A stretch of 64,000 nt of DNA, from contig CALUXU010000001.1 in the NCBI GenBank assembly GCA_944324825.1, positions 124,001 through 188,000 of the forward strand, given 5' to 3'. Position 1 is the first letter of the stretch, and each line of letters opens with the position of its first letter. The notes under the pieces were generated by a model. It was not told the origin of the DNA. It was given only the letters and a program-made list of their open reading frames with translations, and did not search any database. Below are positions 33,648 through 42,005 of this stretch, piece by piece. Made by a program: the position numbers and the translations under genes. The stretch is from Candidatus Gastranaerophilales bacterium (lineage in GTDB: Bacteria; Cyanobacteriota; Vampirovibrionia; Gastranaerophilales; Gastranaerophilaceae).

Positions 33648-34763
33648 ATGAACACAAGTATCACAAAATACAACTGCATTTGTAATATAGGACGTAACAT
33701 TAACGAAGTCTATGAAAACGCAATAAACGGAGTATGCGATAAATTTTCATACCGTCGGGATATAATAAACGGCAAAACTTTATGTGTCGGTGAAGTTGAA
33801 GACAATGATATAAAAATTGAAAATCCTGATTACAATTTGAAATGCAACAGGCTTTTATGGGAATGCTATCTTCCGCTAAAAGGATATATAGATTCTCTAA
33901 TCAAAAATTACGGAAAAACCCGTATTGGAATTGTTGTTGCAACAACTAACACAGGAGTTGATGAGTATGAGGTTTCACACAATAAAACCCATTCGGAAAT
34001 CGGAAATCCTGCAATGTTTTTAAAAGATGCACTGGGTTTAAAAGGTTACGCAGCCGGAGTATCAACTGCTTGTACTTCAGGAATCAAAGCTTTTGCAATC
34101 GCAGACAATTTAATAAAAAGTAACTTTGCAGACGCGGTTATTGTTGCCGGAAGTGATACCTTATCTAAAGTTCCTCTGTTCGGGTTTACTTCGCTTGAAG
34201 TTTTATCGGATAAAAAAACAAACCCTTTAAGTAAAAACCGCTCCGGTATAAATATCGGCGAAGGCGCCGCAGTATTTACGGTTGAAAAGAACTCTAAAGG
34301 AATAAATATATTAGGAATAGGAGAAACAACCGATACTTACCATTCAACAACGCCCGACCCTGAAGGAAAAGAAGCAAAAAGGGCAATAGAACTTGCACTA
34401 AATCACTCGGGAATAAAACCTGATGAGATTGATTACATAAACTTACACGGAACAGGAACTATCGCAAATGATTTGTCGGAATCAAACGCCGTATATGAAT
34501 TTTTCCCGAACACTTTTGCATCATCAACAAAACCTTTAACCGGGCACTGCCTTGGAGCCGCAGGAAGTGTTGAAACAGCATTATGCTGCGCGCTTTTAGA
34601 AAACGGCGGCTATTATCCGCACGTATATGACGGGGAATACGATAGTACTATCCCAAGATTAAATATTACAAAACCGCCTGAGAAAACAAATATATGTATG
34701 ACTAATGCATTCGGGTTCGGCGGTGCCAATGCAATAATGATACTTGGAGGAAATAATGAATAG
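33648..34763 (+). CDS. Beta-ketoacyl-ACP synthase (polyene elongation)
   Basis: A 371-residue condensing enzyme with the nucleophile in STACTSGIKAFAIA (~Cys 141) and the two histidines in LHGTGT (~266) and TGHCLGAAGS. NAFGFGGANA closes the fold. AGAGAGG precedes the ATG. It would extend the ACP-bound chain with malonyl units. First gene of the plus-strand KS-DH-KR-KS operon, overlapping the dehydratase by eight bases. Slightly shorter than FabF, as usual for aryl-polyene KSs. Confidence 0.88.
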   Translation: MNTSITKYNCICNIGRNINEVYENAINGVCDKFSYRRDIINGKTLCVGEVEDNDIKIENPDYNLKCNRLLWECYLPLKGYIDSLIKNYGKTRIGIVVATTNTGVDEYEVSHNKTHSEIGNPAMFLKDALGLKGYAAGVSTACTSGIKAFAIADNLIKSNFADAVIVAGSDTLSKVPLFGFTSLEVLSDKKTNPLSKNRSGINIGEGAAVFTVEKNSKGINILGIGETTDTYHSTTPDPEGKEAKRAIELALNHSGIKPDEIDYINLHGTGTIANDLSESNAVYEFFPNTFASSTKPLTGHCLGAAGSVETALCCALLENGGYYPHVYDGEYDSTIPRLNITKPPEKTNICMTNAFGFGGANAIMILGGNNE

Positions 34764-35211
34764 AAATGTTGCAGATATCCTCCCCCACGACAAACCGATG
34801 GTGTTGATTGATAATGTTGTTAAAGTTGATTTAAAAGAAAAATATATTACAGCAGAAGTCAAGATAAAAGACGATATGATATTTTATGATAAGAATATCA
34901 AAGGAGTTTCTTCACTTGTCGGGATTGAATTTATGGCACAAACAATAGGTGCATATTCTTTCTACAAAAAACACGAAAAAGAACCTAAAATCGGGTTTCT
35001 GCTCGGAACAAGATTATACAATAATGCCATAGACTATTTTCATCTTGGCGAAACCTATACAATAAAAGCAGTTGAAATATTTGACAATAACGGCATTGTA
35101 TCTTTTGAATGTTTCATTTATAACTGTTTACAAGAGGAATGTGCAAGTGCAACATTAAACGTATACCAAGATGATACAGCGAAAGGATTATTAGAAAATG
35201 GAGAGAAATAA
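34756..35211 (+). CDS. Hotdog 3-hydroxyacyl-ACP dehydratase (ApeP-like)
   Basis: A 151-residue hotdog protein. DILPHDKPMVLIDNVVKVD and SLVGIEFMAQTIGAYSFYKK match the dehydratase type found beside KS genes in aryl-polyene clusters (LPH..pM.lld, G.E.mAQ....). The start is ATG 34756 with GGAGG before it, inside the end of the KS gene. It would remove water from 3-hydroxyacyl intermediates; the second dehydratase is fused to the ligase. It overlaps the KR gene by 14 bases. Confidence 0.82.
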   Translation: MNRNVADILPHDKPMVLIDNVVKVDLKEKYITAEVKIKDDMIFYDKNIKGVSSLVGIEFMAQTIGAYSFYKKHEKEPKIGFLLGTRLYNNAIDYFHLGETYTIKAVEIFDNNGIVSFECFIYNCLQEECASATLNVYQDDTAKGLLENGEK

Positions 35212-35923
35212 TAAAGAAGTTCTTATAACAGGCTCCAGCCGAGGAATAGGCAGAGCCGCAGCTATCCTTCTTGCCCAAAACGGTTATGACATAGTGCTCC
35301 ATTGCAACAAAAATATTGATAAGGCCAAAGAAGTACAAAAAGAAATCGGTCAAAACTCCCGTATTTTACAATTTGATATCTCCAACAGAGAAGAAACCAA
35401 AAGAGTTCTGCTTGACGATATTGAAAAAAACGGAGTATATTACGGCATAGTTCTTAATGCCGGCATCGCACAGGATAACGTATTACCGGCAATGGAGGAT
35501 TCCGAATGGGATAATGTTATAAATACAAATCTCGGCGGTTTTTATAATGTTATCAAACCCCTGATTATGCCGATAATCCAAAGCAAAAAGAAAAACAGAA
35601 TAATTGCGCTCTCTTCTATATCAGGAATAACGGGAAACAGAGGTCAGATGAATTACAGCGCATCAAAAGCCGGTATAATAGGAGCTGTCAAAGCACTCAG
35701 CCTTGAAGTTGCAAAACGAGGAATAACAGTAAACTGCGTTGCACCCGGGGTTATAGAATCAGATATGACTGTTGATTTACCAAAGGAACAGGTGATTAAC
35801 ATGATACCGATGAAACGGTTTGGCAAACCGGAAGAAGTAGCAGCAGTAATAAACTTTTTAATGAGCGAGGGTGCATCATACATAACAGGACAAGTTATCT
35901 CTGTTAACGGAGGAATGTGTTAA
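35198..35923 (+). CDS. 3-oxoacyl-ACP reductase (FabG-like ketoreductase)
   Basis: A 241-residue short-chain dehydrogenase. TGSSRGIGRAAAILLAQNG is the NADPH-binding glycine motif, VLNAGIAQDN the NAG block, and SSISGITGNRGQMNYSASKA holds the Ser-Tyr-Lys catalytic set. It reduces the 3-keto group in each elongation round. It is coupled to both neighbours: the start lies in the dehydratase gene and its TAA overlaps the next ATG (TAATG). Confidence 0.92.
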   Translation: MERNNKEVLITGSSRGIGRAAAILLAQNGYDIVLHCNKNIDKAKEVQKEIGQNSRILQFDISNREETKRVLLDDIEKNGVYYGIVLNAGIAQDNVLPAMEDSEWDNVINTNLGGFYNVIKPLIMPIIQSKKKNRIIALSSISGITGNRGQMNYSASKAGIIGAVKALSLEVAKRGITVNCVAPGVIESDMTVDLPKEQVINMIPMKRFGKPEEVAAVINFLMSEGASYITGQVISVNGGMC

Positions 35924-37146
35924 TGAGACGTGTTGTAATAACAGGTGCAGGAATTGCAAGTCCTCTCGGCTGCAGTGTAAATTCCGCATTTGAAAGACTT
36001 AAAACATACGAAAACTGTGTTGAAATATGGCCTGTACTCAGTGAAATCAAGAATATGGATACCAGACTGGTAACAAGGGTAAATGATTTCAAACAACCGG
36101 AACATTTCACAAGAAAAGTCACAAGAACAATGGGACCTGTATCAATTATGGCGGTTACAACCGCAGAAGAAGCGCTGAAAGATGCAGGATTACTGGGAGA
36201 TGAAATTATAACCAACGGTCAAACCGGAGTTGCGTACGGTTCTTCAAGCGGTTCAATGGGAACCATAAAAGATTTCTATATGGTAGAATTTGAAAAAGAA
36301 TTGAAAGGATTAAATTCCGGCTCTTATATAAAAATGATGGCGCATACGGCAGGAGTAAATATATCGCTGTATTTTAAAACCAAAGGCAGATTTTTAACTT
36401 CATCAACCGCTTGTACTTCCGGCTCTTTAAGCATTGGTATGGGTTATGAAACTATCAAATACGGAATGCAGGATATAATGATTGTAGGCGGGGCAGAAGA
36501 ATTATGTGCTTCACATATCGGGGTATTTGATACTCTATACGCAACCAGTCAGAAAAATGATACACCGAATTTAACACCGTCACCTTTTGATATAAACAGG
36601 GACGGACTTGTAATCGGCGAAGGTGCAGGAACATTAATCCTTGAAGAATACGAACACGCAAAAAATCGAGGTGCAAAAATTTATGCGGAAATAGTCGGCT
36701 TCGCAACAAACACTGACGGCACCCACATTACAAGCCCTAATTCCGAAACAATGCAAATTGTTATGGGAAAAGCCATAGAAAGCGCAAATATTCCTTCACA
36801 GGAAATCGGGTACGTAAACGCACACGGAACAGGCACCAAAAACGGAGATAAGGCTGAAACTATTGCAACTTACGGTGCTTTTGGACGACAAGTTCCAATC
36901 AGTACAATAAAAAGTTATACCGGACATACTCTTGGCGCCTGCGGTGCAATAGAAGCTGTATTATCAATAGAAATGATGAACAACAACTGGTTTTCACCTA
37001 ATCTTAACCTTAAAAATATTGATCCGGAATGCGGAGATTTAGATTATATCGTAGATGAGGGAAGAAAGATTGATACGGAATATATCATGAGTAACAATTT
37101 TGCCTTCGGCGGAATTAATACATCATTAATCTTTAAACGGATTTAG
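35923..37146 (+). CDS. Beta-ketoacyl-ACP synthase (second KS)
   Basis: A 407-residue FabF-like condensing enzyme. The nucleophile lies in SSTACTSGSLSIGMGYE, the histidines in NAHGTGTKNGD and SYTGHTLGACGAIE, and NNFAFGGINTSLIF closes the protein. RRVVITGAGIASPLGCS is the usual N terminus. ATG 35923 overlaps the KR stop. Two different KSs plus a KS-like protein are typical of aryl-polyene systems. Its 3' end overlaps the convergent CDF gene by 14 bases. Confidence 0.9.
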   Translation: MRRVVITGAGIASPLGCSVNSAFERLKTYENCVEIWPVLSEIKNMDTRLVTRVNDFKQPEHFTRKVTRTMGPVSIMAVTTAEEALKDAGLLGDEIITNGQTGVAYGSSSGSMGTIKDFYMVEFEKELKGLNSGSYIKMMAHTAGVNISLYFKTKGRFLTSSTACTSGSLSIGMGYETIKYGMQDIMIVGGAEELCASHIGVFDTLYATSQKNDTPNLTPSPFDINRDGLVIGEGAGTLILEEYEHAKNRGAKIYAEIVGFATNTDGTHITSPNSETMQIVMGKAIESANIPSQEIGYVNAHGTGTKNGDKAETIATYGAFGRQVPISTIKSYTGHTLGACGAIEAVLSIEMMNNNWFSPNLNLKNIDPECGDLDYIVDEGRKIDTEYIMSNNFAFGGINTSLIFKRI

Positions 37147-38029
37147 ACATAATATCGCTCTTTGGCTCAATATGAATCATCGTATCAACCTGATTAAATC
37201 TTGCACGAAGTCCTGCTTCAATCTTATTGCATATATCATGGCTTTCTTTTACTGTCATTGAGCCTTTTACGTATACAACAAGTTCAATGTTTTTTCTGGG
37301 TCCCGATGTCCTTGTTCTGATTTTTGAAACACCATAAACCCCGTCATCTTTAAATGAATTAACTATTTCTCTTATCTCGCTTACATCAGCCTCCGGCAGT
37401 CCTTCATCAAGCAAATTCCCGACAGCCTTTTTGCAAATACTCATGCCGGTATGAGAAATCATAACGGCAACGATTAAAGCAATCAGAGAATCTAAAATAT
37501 GTATCCCCGTAAATTTTATTAATAACATCCCGAGAGCAACTCCTAAAGAGGTATATACGTCAACTCTTAAGTGCTCTCCATCAGCATATAATGCGATTGA
37601 ACCTGTTTTTTTTGCAACACGAAAAAGATTTTGACTGACAAAGATATTAACAACAACAGAAAGTATCATAACTCCTGCCGCAATATCGATGTTCATAATT
37701 GCGTGCTCCTGCATTATAATTTTTCTTCCGGCCTCAAATATTATGTATATTGCAGCAATATTAATAAGAACACCTTCAATTAATCCGGAGAAATCTTCAT
37801 ATTTTCCATGTCCGAAGGGATGATCTTCATCGGCAGATTTTGCGGATTTTTTTACTGCAAAGTACGCTATATACGCAGCTAACAAATCCGTTGCGGAATG
37901 AAGAGCCTCTGATATTATACTAAAAGACCCCGTCACAAATCCCGCGATAAATTTCATTATTATCAAAGAAAGGTTTGATAACACAGAAATTTTTGCCGTA
38001 TTTTTCTTTAAAATATCCAAATCTGTCAT
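37133..38029 (-). CDS. CDF-family cation efflux transporter
   Basis: A 298-residue inner-membrane metal-proton antiporter. Six hydrophobic helices carry SIISEALHSATDLLAAYIAY (the HxxxD site in helix II) and LYADGEHLRVDVYTSLGVAL (HxxxD in helix V). A ~85-residue cytoplasmic domain follows (GVYGVSKIRTRTSGPRKNIE). The preceding DEDHPFGHGKYE loop is the family signature. Substrate is probably Zn, Fe or Mn; the sequence does not decide. Not part of the polyene operon, only convergent with it. Confidence 0.92.
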   Translation of the reverse strand: MTDLDILKKNTAKISVLSNLSLIIMKFIAGFVTGSFSIISEALHSATDLLAAYIAYFAVKKSAKSADEDHPFGHGKYEDFSGLIEGVLINIAAIYIIFEAGRKIIMQEHAIMNIDIAAGVMILSVVVNIFVSQNLFRVAKKTGSIALYADGEHLRVDVYTSLGVALGMLLIKFTGIHILDSLIALIVAVMISHTGMSICKKAVGNLLDEGLPEADVSEIREIVNSFKDDGVYGVSKIRTRTSGPRKNIELVVYVKGSMTVKESHDICNKIEAGLRARFNQVDTMIHIEPKSDIMSKSV

Positions 38030-38083
38030 AACTTGATTTTAACACTAATAGCAAAAAAATACGATTATTGGTTTTATACCTGT

Positions 38084-39070
38084 ATGACAGATATCTGGTT
38101 GAATCTAAGACACAAATACGAACCGCTTGAGCGGGTAAACATTGTTCATTTTAACGATATCCACGAAAACACAAATAATCTGGATTCGTTCATAACAGGA
38201 AGAGATGAATTCTACAAAGCACACCCGGGCGAAACAAATTTAACTCTGGCGGCAGGAGATATTTTTAACCGGTTTCCGCAAAATGAAAGAATAGTATCAA
38301 ATTTTGTGAAGGACTACGTTGATGCAACATCAACAGGAAACCGCGACCTTGAAAAAGGGAAACGCTTAAATAAATCAATAAATAAATACGGTTTGAAGGA
38401 TAAATTTGTAGGGACAAACGTATATTATGAAGGAGAGAATCCTTTAAGCGACAAGATTGTAAAATCAAAAGTTATTAACAATATAGGGATAATAGGACTT
38501 GCACCGGTTGATTTTAAACCGAGATTGGAAAGAAAAGATAATACAAACATAAAAACCGAAAATCTTGAAAATACAATTGATACAGTAAAAAAACAGGCCG
38601 AAGAATTTGAGAAACAGGGTATAAATAAAATTATTCTTCTGGCTCACACCGGCGAATATTCTGGGCACGGACGGTACGACAGGCATGATATAGATTATTA
38701 CAAAGAATTTTCAAAAATCCCGGGAATAGATGTAATAATCGGCGGTCACGACCACAGGCAGACAAACCGCTGGGAAAAGACCGACAGAGGAGAGCCGGTC
38801 AAAATAGTATCAACAGGGTTTGCTCCCGGGAAAAATTTTGAAGCAAATCTTGACTCTTTTGGCGAAATGACACTTATTTTTGATAAAAGAGGTGTTTTAA
38901 AGCCTGAGTTTTGCACCAATAAATTTGTAGATACAAACAGCTTTGAAAAATCAAATTATACACAACAGTTTCCGCACCATATTATTAACTGGGGAAAACT
39001 AACCGATAAAGCGGTATCCAAATTCTACGGCTGCGTAAATTCCGTCAAACATTTCTTCTCAGATTCATAG
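38084..39070 (+). CDS. Calcineurin-like metallophosphoesterase (5'-nucleotidase type)
   Basis: A 328-residue phosphoesterase. Metal-binding blocks are NIVHFNDIHENTNN (D-x-H), LAAGDIFNRFP (G-D), ILLAHTGEYSG (H) and GGHDHRQTN (GHxH), in the order of the UshA/5'-nucleotidase N-terminal domain. The C-terminal nucleotide-binding domain is absent. No signal peptide is visible, which suggests a cytoplasmic enzyme. I start at ATG 38084, since the TTG at 38033 adds residues outside the domain. Substrate unknown. Confidence 0.82.
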   Translation: MTDIWLNLRHKYEPLERVNIVHFNDIHENTNNLDSFITGRDEFYKAHPGETNLTLAAGDIFNRFPQNERIVSNFVKDYVDATSTGNRDLEKGKRLNKSINKYGLKDKFVGTNVYYEGENPLSDKIVKSKVINNIGIIGLAPVDFKPRLERKDNTNIKTENLENTIDTVKKQAEEFEKQGINKIILLAHTGEYSGHGRYDRHDIDYYKEFSKIPGIDVIIGGHDHRQTNRWEKTDRGEPVKIVSTGFAPGKNFEANLDSFGEMTLIFDKRGVLKPEFCTNKFVDTNSFEKSNYTQQFPHHIINWGKLTDKAVSKFYGCVNSVKHFFSDS

Positions 39071-39256
39071 CAATTCTCATTTACCACCTTGCAAAAAACA
39101 AAAAATAAGAAAGAATGGGGTTAACACCCCACAAGCCCCAAATAATTTTATTTTGGCAAATATCATATTCTTTTTGTCTTCAGTTAGTCTAATTAAATTT
39201 CTGTAGGGGTTATGCACCTCCACCCCTAGCAGTCACATTTTACATATTAATAATTG

Positions 39257-39480
39257 TATTGGGGGCTGTGCACCCCCAACCCCCGCACTCTATTTCTTTC
39301 TTTTTGTTGCGATGCAAAAAGAAAGAAATAGAGGAAAGAAAGAAAAACCGCCGACTAAATAGTGTCAGTAGCACTCAACATCCAGCCGGTGAACTCGCTT
39401 CGCTCAGACAACACCGGCTCACCGTTGTTTCGTTAACTGACACTAAACTATTATTTATTTACCCCTGCGAATTCCGTTGA
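39257..39480 (+). repeat. Structured palindromic repeat, copy C
   Basis: Third copy, in the gene-free stretch 39071-39492. Hairpin TTGGGGG/CCCCCAA (39259-39279), CCCCGCA, a long hairpin built on CTATTTCTTTCTTTTTG, then nested stems TAGTGTCAGT/ACTGACACTA (39360-39369 with 39436-39445) and AGCCGGTG/CACCGGCT (39384-39391 with 39412-39419). They enclose the loop AACTCGCTTCGCTCAGACAA, 19/20 identical to copy A. Confidence 0.8.
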
Positions 39481-39492
39481 GATTGTAATTCC

Positions 39493-39705
39493 TTATATTT
39501 TTAATAATATATTTAAATTTTCTGTTTGTTTCCGCATATTTTTTATTAATTTCAATAATATAATTATCAGTCCTTCCATATCACGTTGCTCAATTCTATC
39601 CAAATGAGAATTCAATATTACTTTTGCCAAACTTTCAAGCAAACTTCTATTATCAGTTATTTTACAAACATTATGTATGACTTTGTTATATGTTTTTTTA
39701 TTCAT
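39493..39705 (-). CDS. Small helical protein divergent from an HTH gene
   Basis: A 70-residue, mostly helical, basic protein (MNKKTYNKVIHNVCKITDNR at the start) without a recognised domain. GGAG lies eight bases before the ATG at 39705; an upstream in-frame start would add an improbable hydrophobic AT-rich leader. The divergent HTH gene and the palindromes between them suggest a two-gene module, perhaps toxin-antitoxin-like or phage-derived. Confidence 0.5.
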   Translation of the reverse strand: MNKKTYNKVIHNVCKITDNRSLLESLAKVILNSHLDRIEQRDMEGLIIILLKLIKNMRKQTENLNILLKI

Positions 39706-39730
39706 ACTACACTCCACATTTATAGATATA

Positions 39731-39812
39731 TCTACATATATGTAGATTATTTTACAATTTATCCACATATATGTCAATATATACTCATATATAAGTAATA
39801 GAGAACATATAT
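39731..39812. promoter_or_regulatory. ACATATATGT operator array
   Basis: A perfect 16-base palindrome TCTACATATATGTAGA (39731-39746), a second ACATATATGT (39765-39774) and a third, partial ACATATAT (39805-39812) overlapping the HTH start codon. The imperfect CTCATATATAAG lies at 39784. Regular placement between divergent genes suggests autoregulation by the HTH protein. Confidence 0.6.
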
Positions 39813-40017
39813 GAATATACGTGACCAAATAAAATATTTATTATACAAAGAACATTCTTCAATCACCAAAATAGCGGAAGAATTAACTAAAATAACGGGG
39901 AAACATTATACATTAAAAAGTCTTTCCCAAAAATTATCAAGAGCTTCATTACGAGCAGAGGAGTTTAAAACTATTTTAGATATTTTGGGGTATGAGATTA
40001 AAATTACAAAAAAATAA
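39811..40017 (+). CDS. Small HTH protein (LLM-type phage-like regulator)
   Basis: A 68-residue DNA-binding protein: IRDQIKYLLYKEHSSITKIA then EELTKITGKHYTLKSLSQKL SRASLRAEEFKTILDILGYE in sequence resembles the small HTH proteins common in Firmicutes and their mobile elements, in which a modified HTH is followed by the LxxIxxxLGY helix. It probably represses the divergent promoter region through the ACATATATGT palindromes. No clear ribosome site. Confidence 0.65.
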   Translation: MNIRDQIKYLLYKEHSSITKIAEELTKITGKHYTLKSLSQKLSRASLRAEEFKTILDILGYEIKITKK

Positions 40018-40098
40018 AATTTGAAAAAAGCCAATAATAACAATCAATCAAAATAGAATAAATTATTCTGTCGGGCTAAAGCCAGATTTATATTTGAA

Positions 40099-40122
40099 AC
40101 AACAAATAAAGATATTTGTTGT
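40099..40122. other. 10-bp perfect hairpin upstream of the candidate toxin
   Basis: ACAACAAATA and its complement TATTTGTTGT flank the loop AAGA. It may end the HTH transcript or, on the minus strand, the candidate antisense RNA, though no strong T-run follows on either strand. Confidence 0.45.
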
Positions 40123-40205
40123 AATATTACATTAGGGTAAGTGCCTATCACTTCCGCAGACACACGCAAATTACGAAGAAAGCGGTCTGAAAGGGGGTGG
40201 TTAAA

Positions 40206-40280
40206 ATGAACACATTAACAATGAAAATCGCCATCACGGTGATGATAGCGATTTTACAAATCATTTTATTGTGTTTATAG
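40206..40280 (+). CDS. 24-residue hydrophobic peptide, candidate type I toxin
   Basis: A short reading frame with a very strong ribosome site (AAGGGGGTGG ending five bases before ATG). The peptide begins MNTLTMKIAITVMIAILQII and ends LLCL, a single membrane helix with one short N-terminal polar stretch. That is the form of type I toxins such as Ibs, Ldr, Fst and holin-like peptides. The mRNA 3' region has a 10-pair hairpin (40291-40300 with 40316-40325, one G-U), and CCCCCT (40325-40330) can pair with AGGGGG (40192-40197) to hide the ribosome site. Coding is inferred; the family is not identified. Confidence 0.55.
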   Translation: MNTLTMKIAITVMIAILQIILLCL

Positions 40281-40332
40281 GGTACGAAGTGAAGTCCTAA
40301 GGAAACACGACTTCTTTAGGGCTTCCCCCTAT
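40206..40332 (-). ncRNA. Candidate antisense antitoxin RNA (approximate extent)
   Basis: Transcription from the promoter at 40339-40367 would start near 40332 and run on the minus strand across the toxin mRNA's 3' hairpin and into the peptide-coding region. The 3' end is not defined by an obvious terminator, so the left coordinate is nominal. Confidence 0.35.
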
Positions 40333-40338
40333 ATTTAT

Positions 40339-40367
40339 ATTATTTACTATGTTTCCATATTTGTCAA
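40339..40367 (-). promoter_or_regulatory. Near-consensus antisense promoter opposite the toxin transcript
   Basis: Minus strand -35 TTGACA (40367-40362), a 17-base spacer and -10 AATAAT (40344-40339). No gene on the minus strand starts downstream of it before the HTH region, so its product would be an antisense RNA to the small hydrophobic reading frame. Confidence 0.55.
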
Positions 40368-40415
40368 CATAAACATCTGAAATAAGGATGTAGCAAGTCA
40401 ATAAATTGCATCCTG

Positions 40416-41072
40416 CTATGACTGCATAAATTCCGTCAAGCAATCCTTCTTCGGCTCATAATCGTAGATAGATTTAGGATTTCCAGAATCTGTCAAGCCA
40501 AACACGAATATTTTTCCCCTACGGCGGGAATCTGAATATATAAAATCCAAAAACTCATTTATCTTTATTTTTCTGACTTTATTAATCTTTGCCAAGTCTT
40601 CATCAGAAATATTTGAGTATTTTTCTGTTCTTTTCAGTTCATCTCCCCAGGCAAGAACAATATCGTTTTTGGATAAATCCGCGCGCATCGCATCAAGCAT
40701 CGCATCTTCAGATACCGCATCAATATTATCAATGGTTCTCAGGGTAAAAATAGAAAATACCTCTATTGCACCATACTCTTTGCCTGCAATATCAAGACAG
40801 TTTTCTGTTAAAGCATCCGAATCATTGTGATTAACACTTCCGGGATTCAGAATAATAAATGTCAAAATCTTTTCGGAATCAGACTTTGGATTTTTCTTAT
40901 AAAGATACAATCTATGTTTATAAGCTTTGCCGTCAACAATTAACTTTTCATCCGGATTATTAAACTCCTCTTTGGAATAAACAGCATAACAATCAGAGTT
41001 CAAATCCTTCGGAAGAAGAATTGTTTTACTCCGGTCGATAGATTCGCTTATCTTTTTTATTTCTTTATCCAT
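40416..41072 (-). CDS. DUF1643-like protein
   Basis: A 218-residue cytoplasmic protein. ILTFIILNPGSVNHNDSDAL then TENCLDIAGKEYGAIEVFSI and FTLRTIDNIDA, with IVLAWGDELKR, follow the DUF1643 pattern (f.mLNPs......D.T...c...a...gyg...v.NLf..ra..p, ..aWG). The function of the family is unknown; members often sit near mobile or nucleotide-metabolism genes. It overlaps the bioB stop by one base, so it is translated from the same message. The overlap with bioB is not a known functional link. Confidence 0.65.
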   Translation of the reverse strand: MDKEIKKISESIDRSKTILLPKDLNSDCYAVYSKEEFNNPDEKLIVDGKAYKHRLYLYKKNPKSDSEKILTFIILNPGSVNHNDSDALTENCLDIAGKEYGAIEVFSIFTLRTIDNIDAVSEDAMLDAMRADLSKNDIVLAWGDELKRTEKYSNISDEDLAKINKVRKIKINEFLDFIYSDSRRRGKIFVFGLTDSGNPKSIYDYEPKKDCLTEFMQS

Positions 41073-41995
41073 TACAGCTCCAATATATGTTTTCCGAGTT
41101 TTTTTACCATTATAACATCTTCTTCCGGTTTTTTACCTGTCGTTGTAAGATAATTTCCGGTAAGAATACCCTCAACACAAGTTTTTAGAGCCAATTCCTG
41201 ATTTTCCTCCGATAATCTCATCCTGCCGCCGCAGAATCTCAACACGGATTTTGGATTCGCAATCTTAAATATAGCAAGCGTTCTTAAAATATTCTCTTCA
41301 TCTATTTTATCCAAATACCCCTCAAACGGAGTTCCCTCAATAGGCATAAGAATATTTATAGGGATTGAATCCGGTTCGATTTCTGAAAGCTCTAATGCCA
41401 TTTCAACTCTTTGCTCCACAGATTCCCCCATACCGAGAATAACACCGCAGCACAACTCCATACCGTATTTTTTTACAAGTTTACAGGTATTCAATCTGTC
41501 CTGCCAGCTATGAGTTGTACATACAGACGGATAATAGCTTTCAGAAGTGTTAATATTGTGATGAAAACGTTTTAAACCGCTATCTGCAAGAGCTCTGGCC
41601 TGCTCCTCCGTCAAAATCCCAATACTTGCACAGCTTCTTATTCCATCAACCTCATTCACACCCTTTATTAACTCTAAGACCTTGTTAAAATCCTCCTCAT
41701 CAGGACTTTTTCCGCTTGTAACAACTGCGAATCGGAATGCTCCGTGAGATTTTGATTCAAGAGCCGCTTTTTGGGCTTCTTCGACAGAAATCAGAGGATA
41801 ATCCTCTATATCGGTTCTGTAATGTGAACTTTGAGCACAATATTTACAATTTTGGGAGCATTTTCCGTTTCTCGCATTAACAAGAGAACAAAATTCAATA
41901 TTATCAGACATATATTTAGATGAAATCGCCAAAAGCTCATCTAAATCTTTGTTATATAAATCCATTAAGTATTGTTTATCAACTGTCGTCTGCAT
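41072..41995 (-). CDS. bioB: Biotin synthase
   Basis: Radical-SAM enzyme that inserts sulfur into dethiobiotin. The 4Fe-4S ligands are in GKCSQNCKYCAQSSHY (CX3CX2C), the residues of the 2Fe-2S site and substrate pocket in RFAVVTSGK, DGIRSCASIG and LCCGVILGMGE, and NILMPIEGTPFEG plus RFCGGRMRL close the barrel. 307 aa is normal. No other biotin gene is nearby; it is flanked by hydG (11 bases upstream), another radical-SAM gene of the same superfamily, and a DUF1643-like gene. Confidence 0.88.
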   Translation of the reverse strand: MQTTVDKQYLMDLYNKDLDELLAISSKYMSDNIEFCSLVNARNGKCSQNCKYCAQSSHYRTDIEDYPLISVEEAQKAALESKSHGAFRFAVVTSGKSPDEEDFNKVLELIKGVNEVDGIRSCASIGILTEEQARALADSGLKRFHHNINTSESYYPSVCTTHSWQDRLNTCKLVKKYGMELCCGVILGMGESVEQRVEMALELSEIEPDSIPINILMPIEGTPFEGYLDKIDEENILRTLAIFKIANPKSVLRFCGGRMRLSEENQELALKTCVEGILTGNYLTTTGKKPEEDVIMVKKLGKHILEL

Positions 41996-42005
41996 AACTT
42001 ATTCT

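Noticed and set aside
25556-37146. Ordinary fatty-acid synthesis cluster
   Set aside because: A ligase-dehydratase fusion, LolA, MMPL exporter, thioesterase and a KS-like half protein are not part of housekeeping fatty-acid synthesis.
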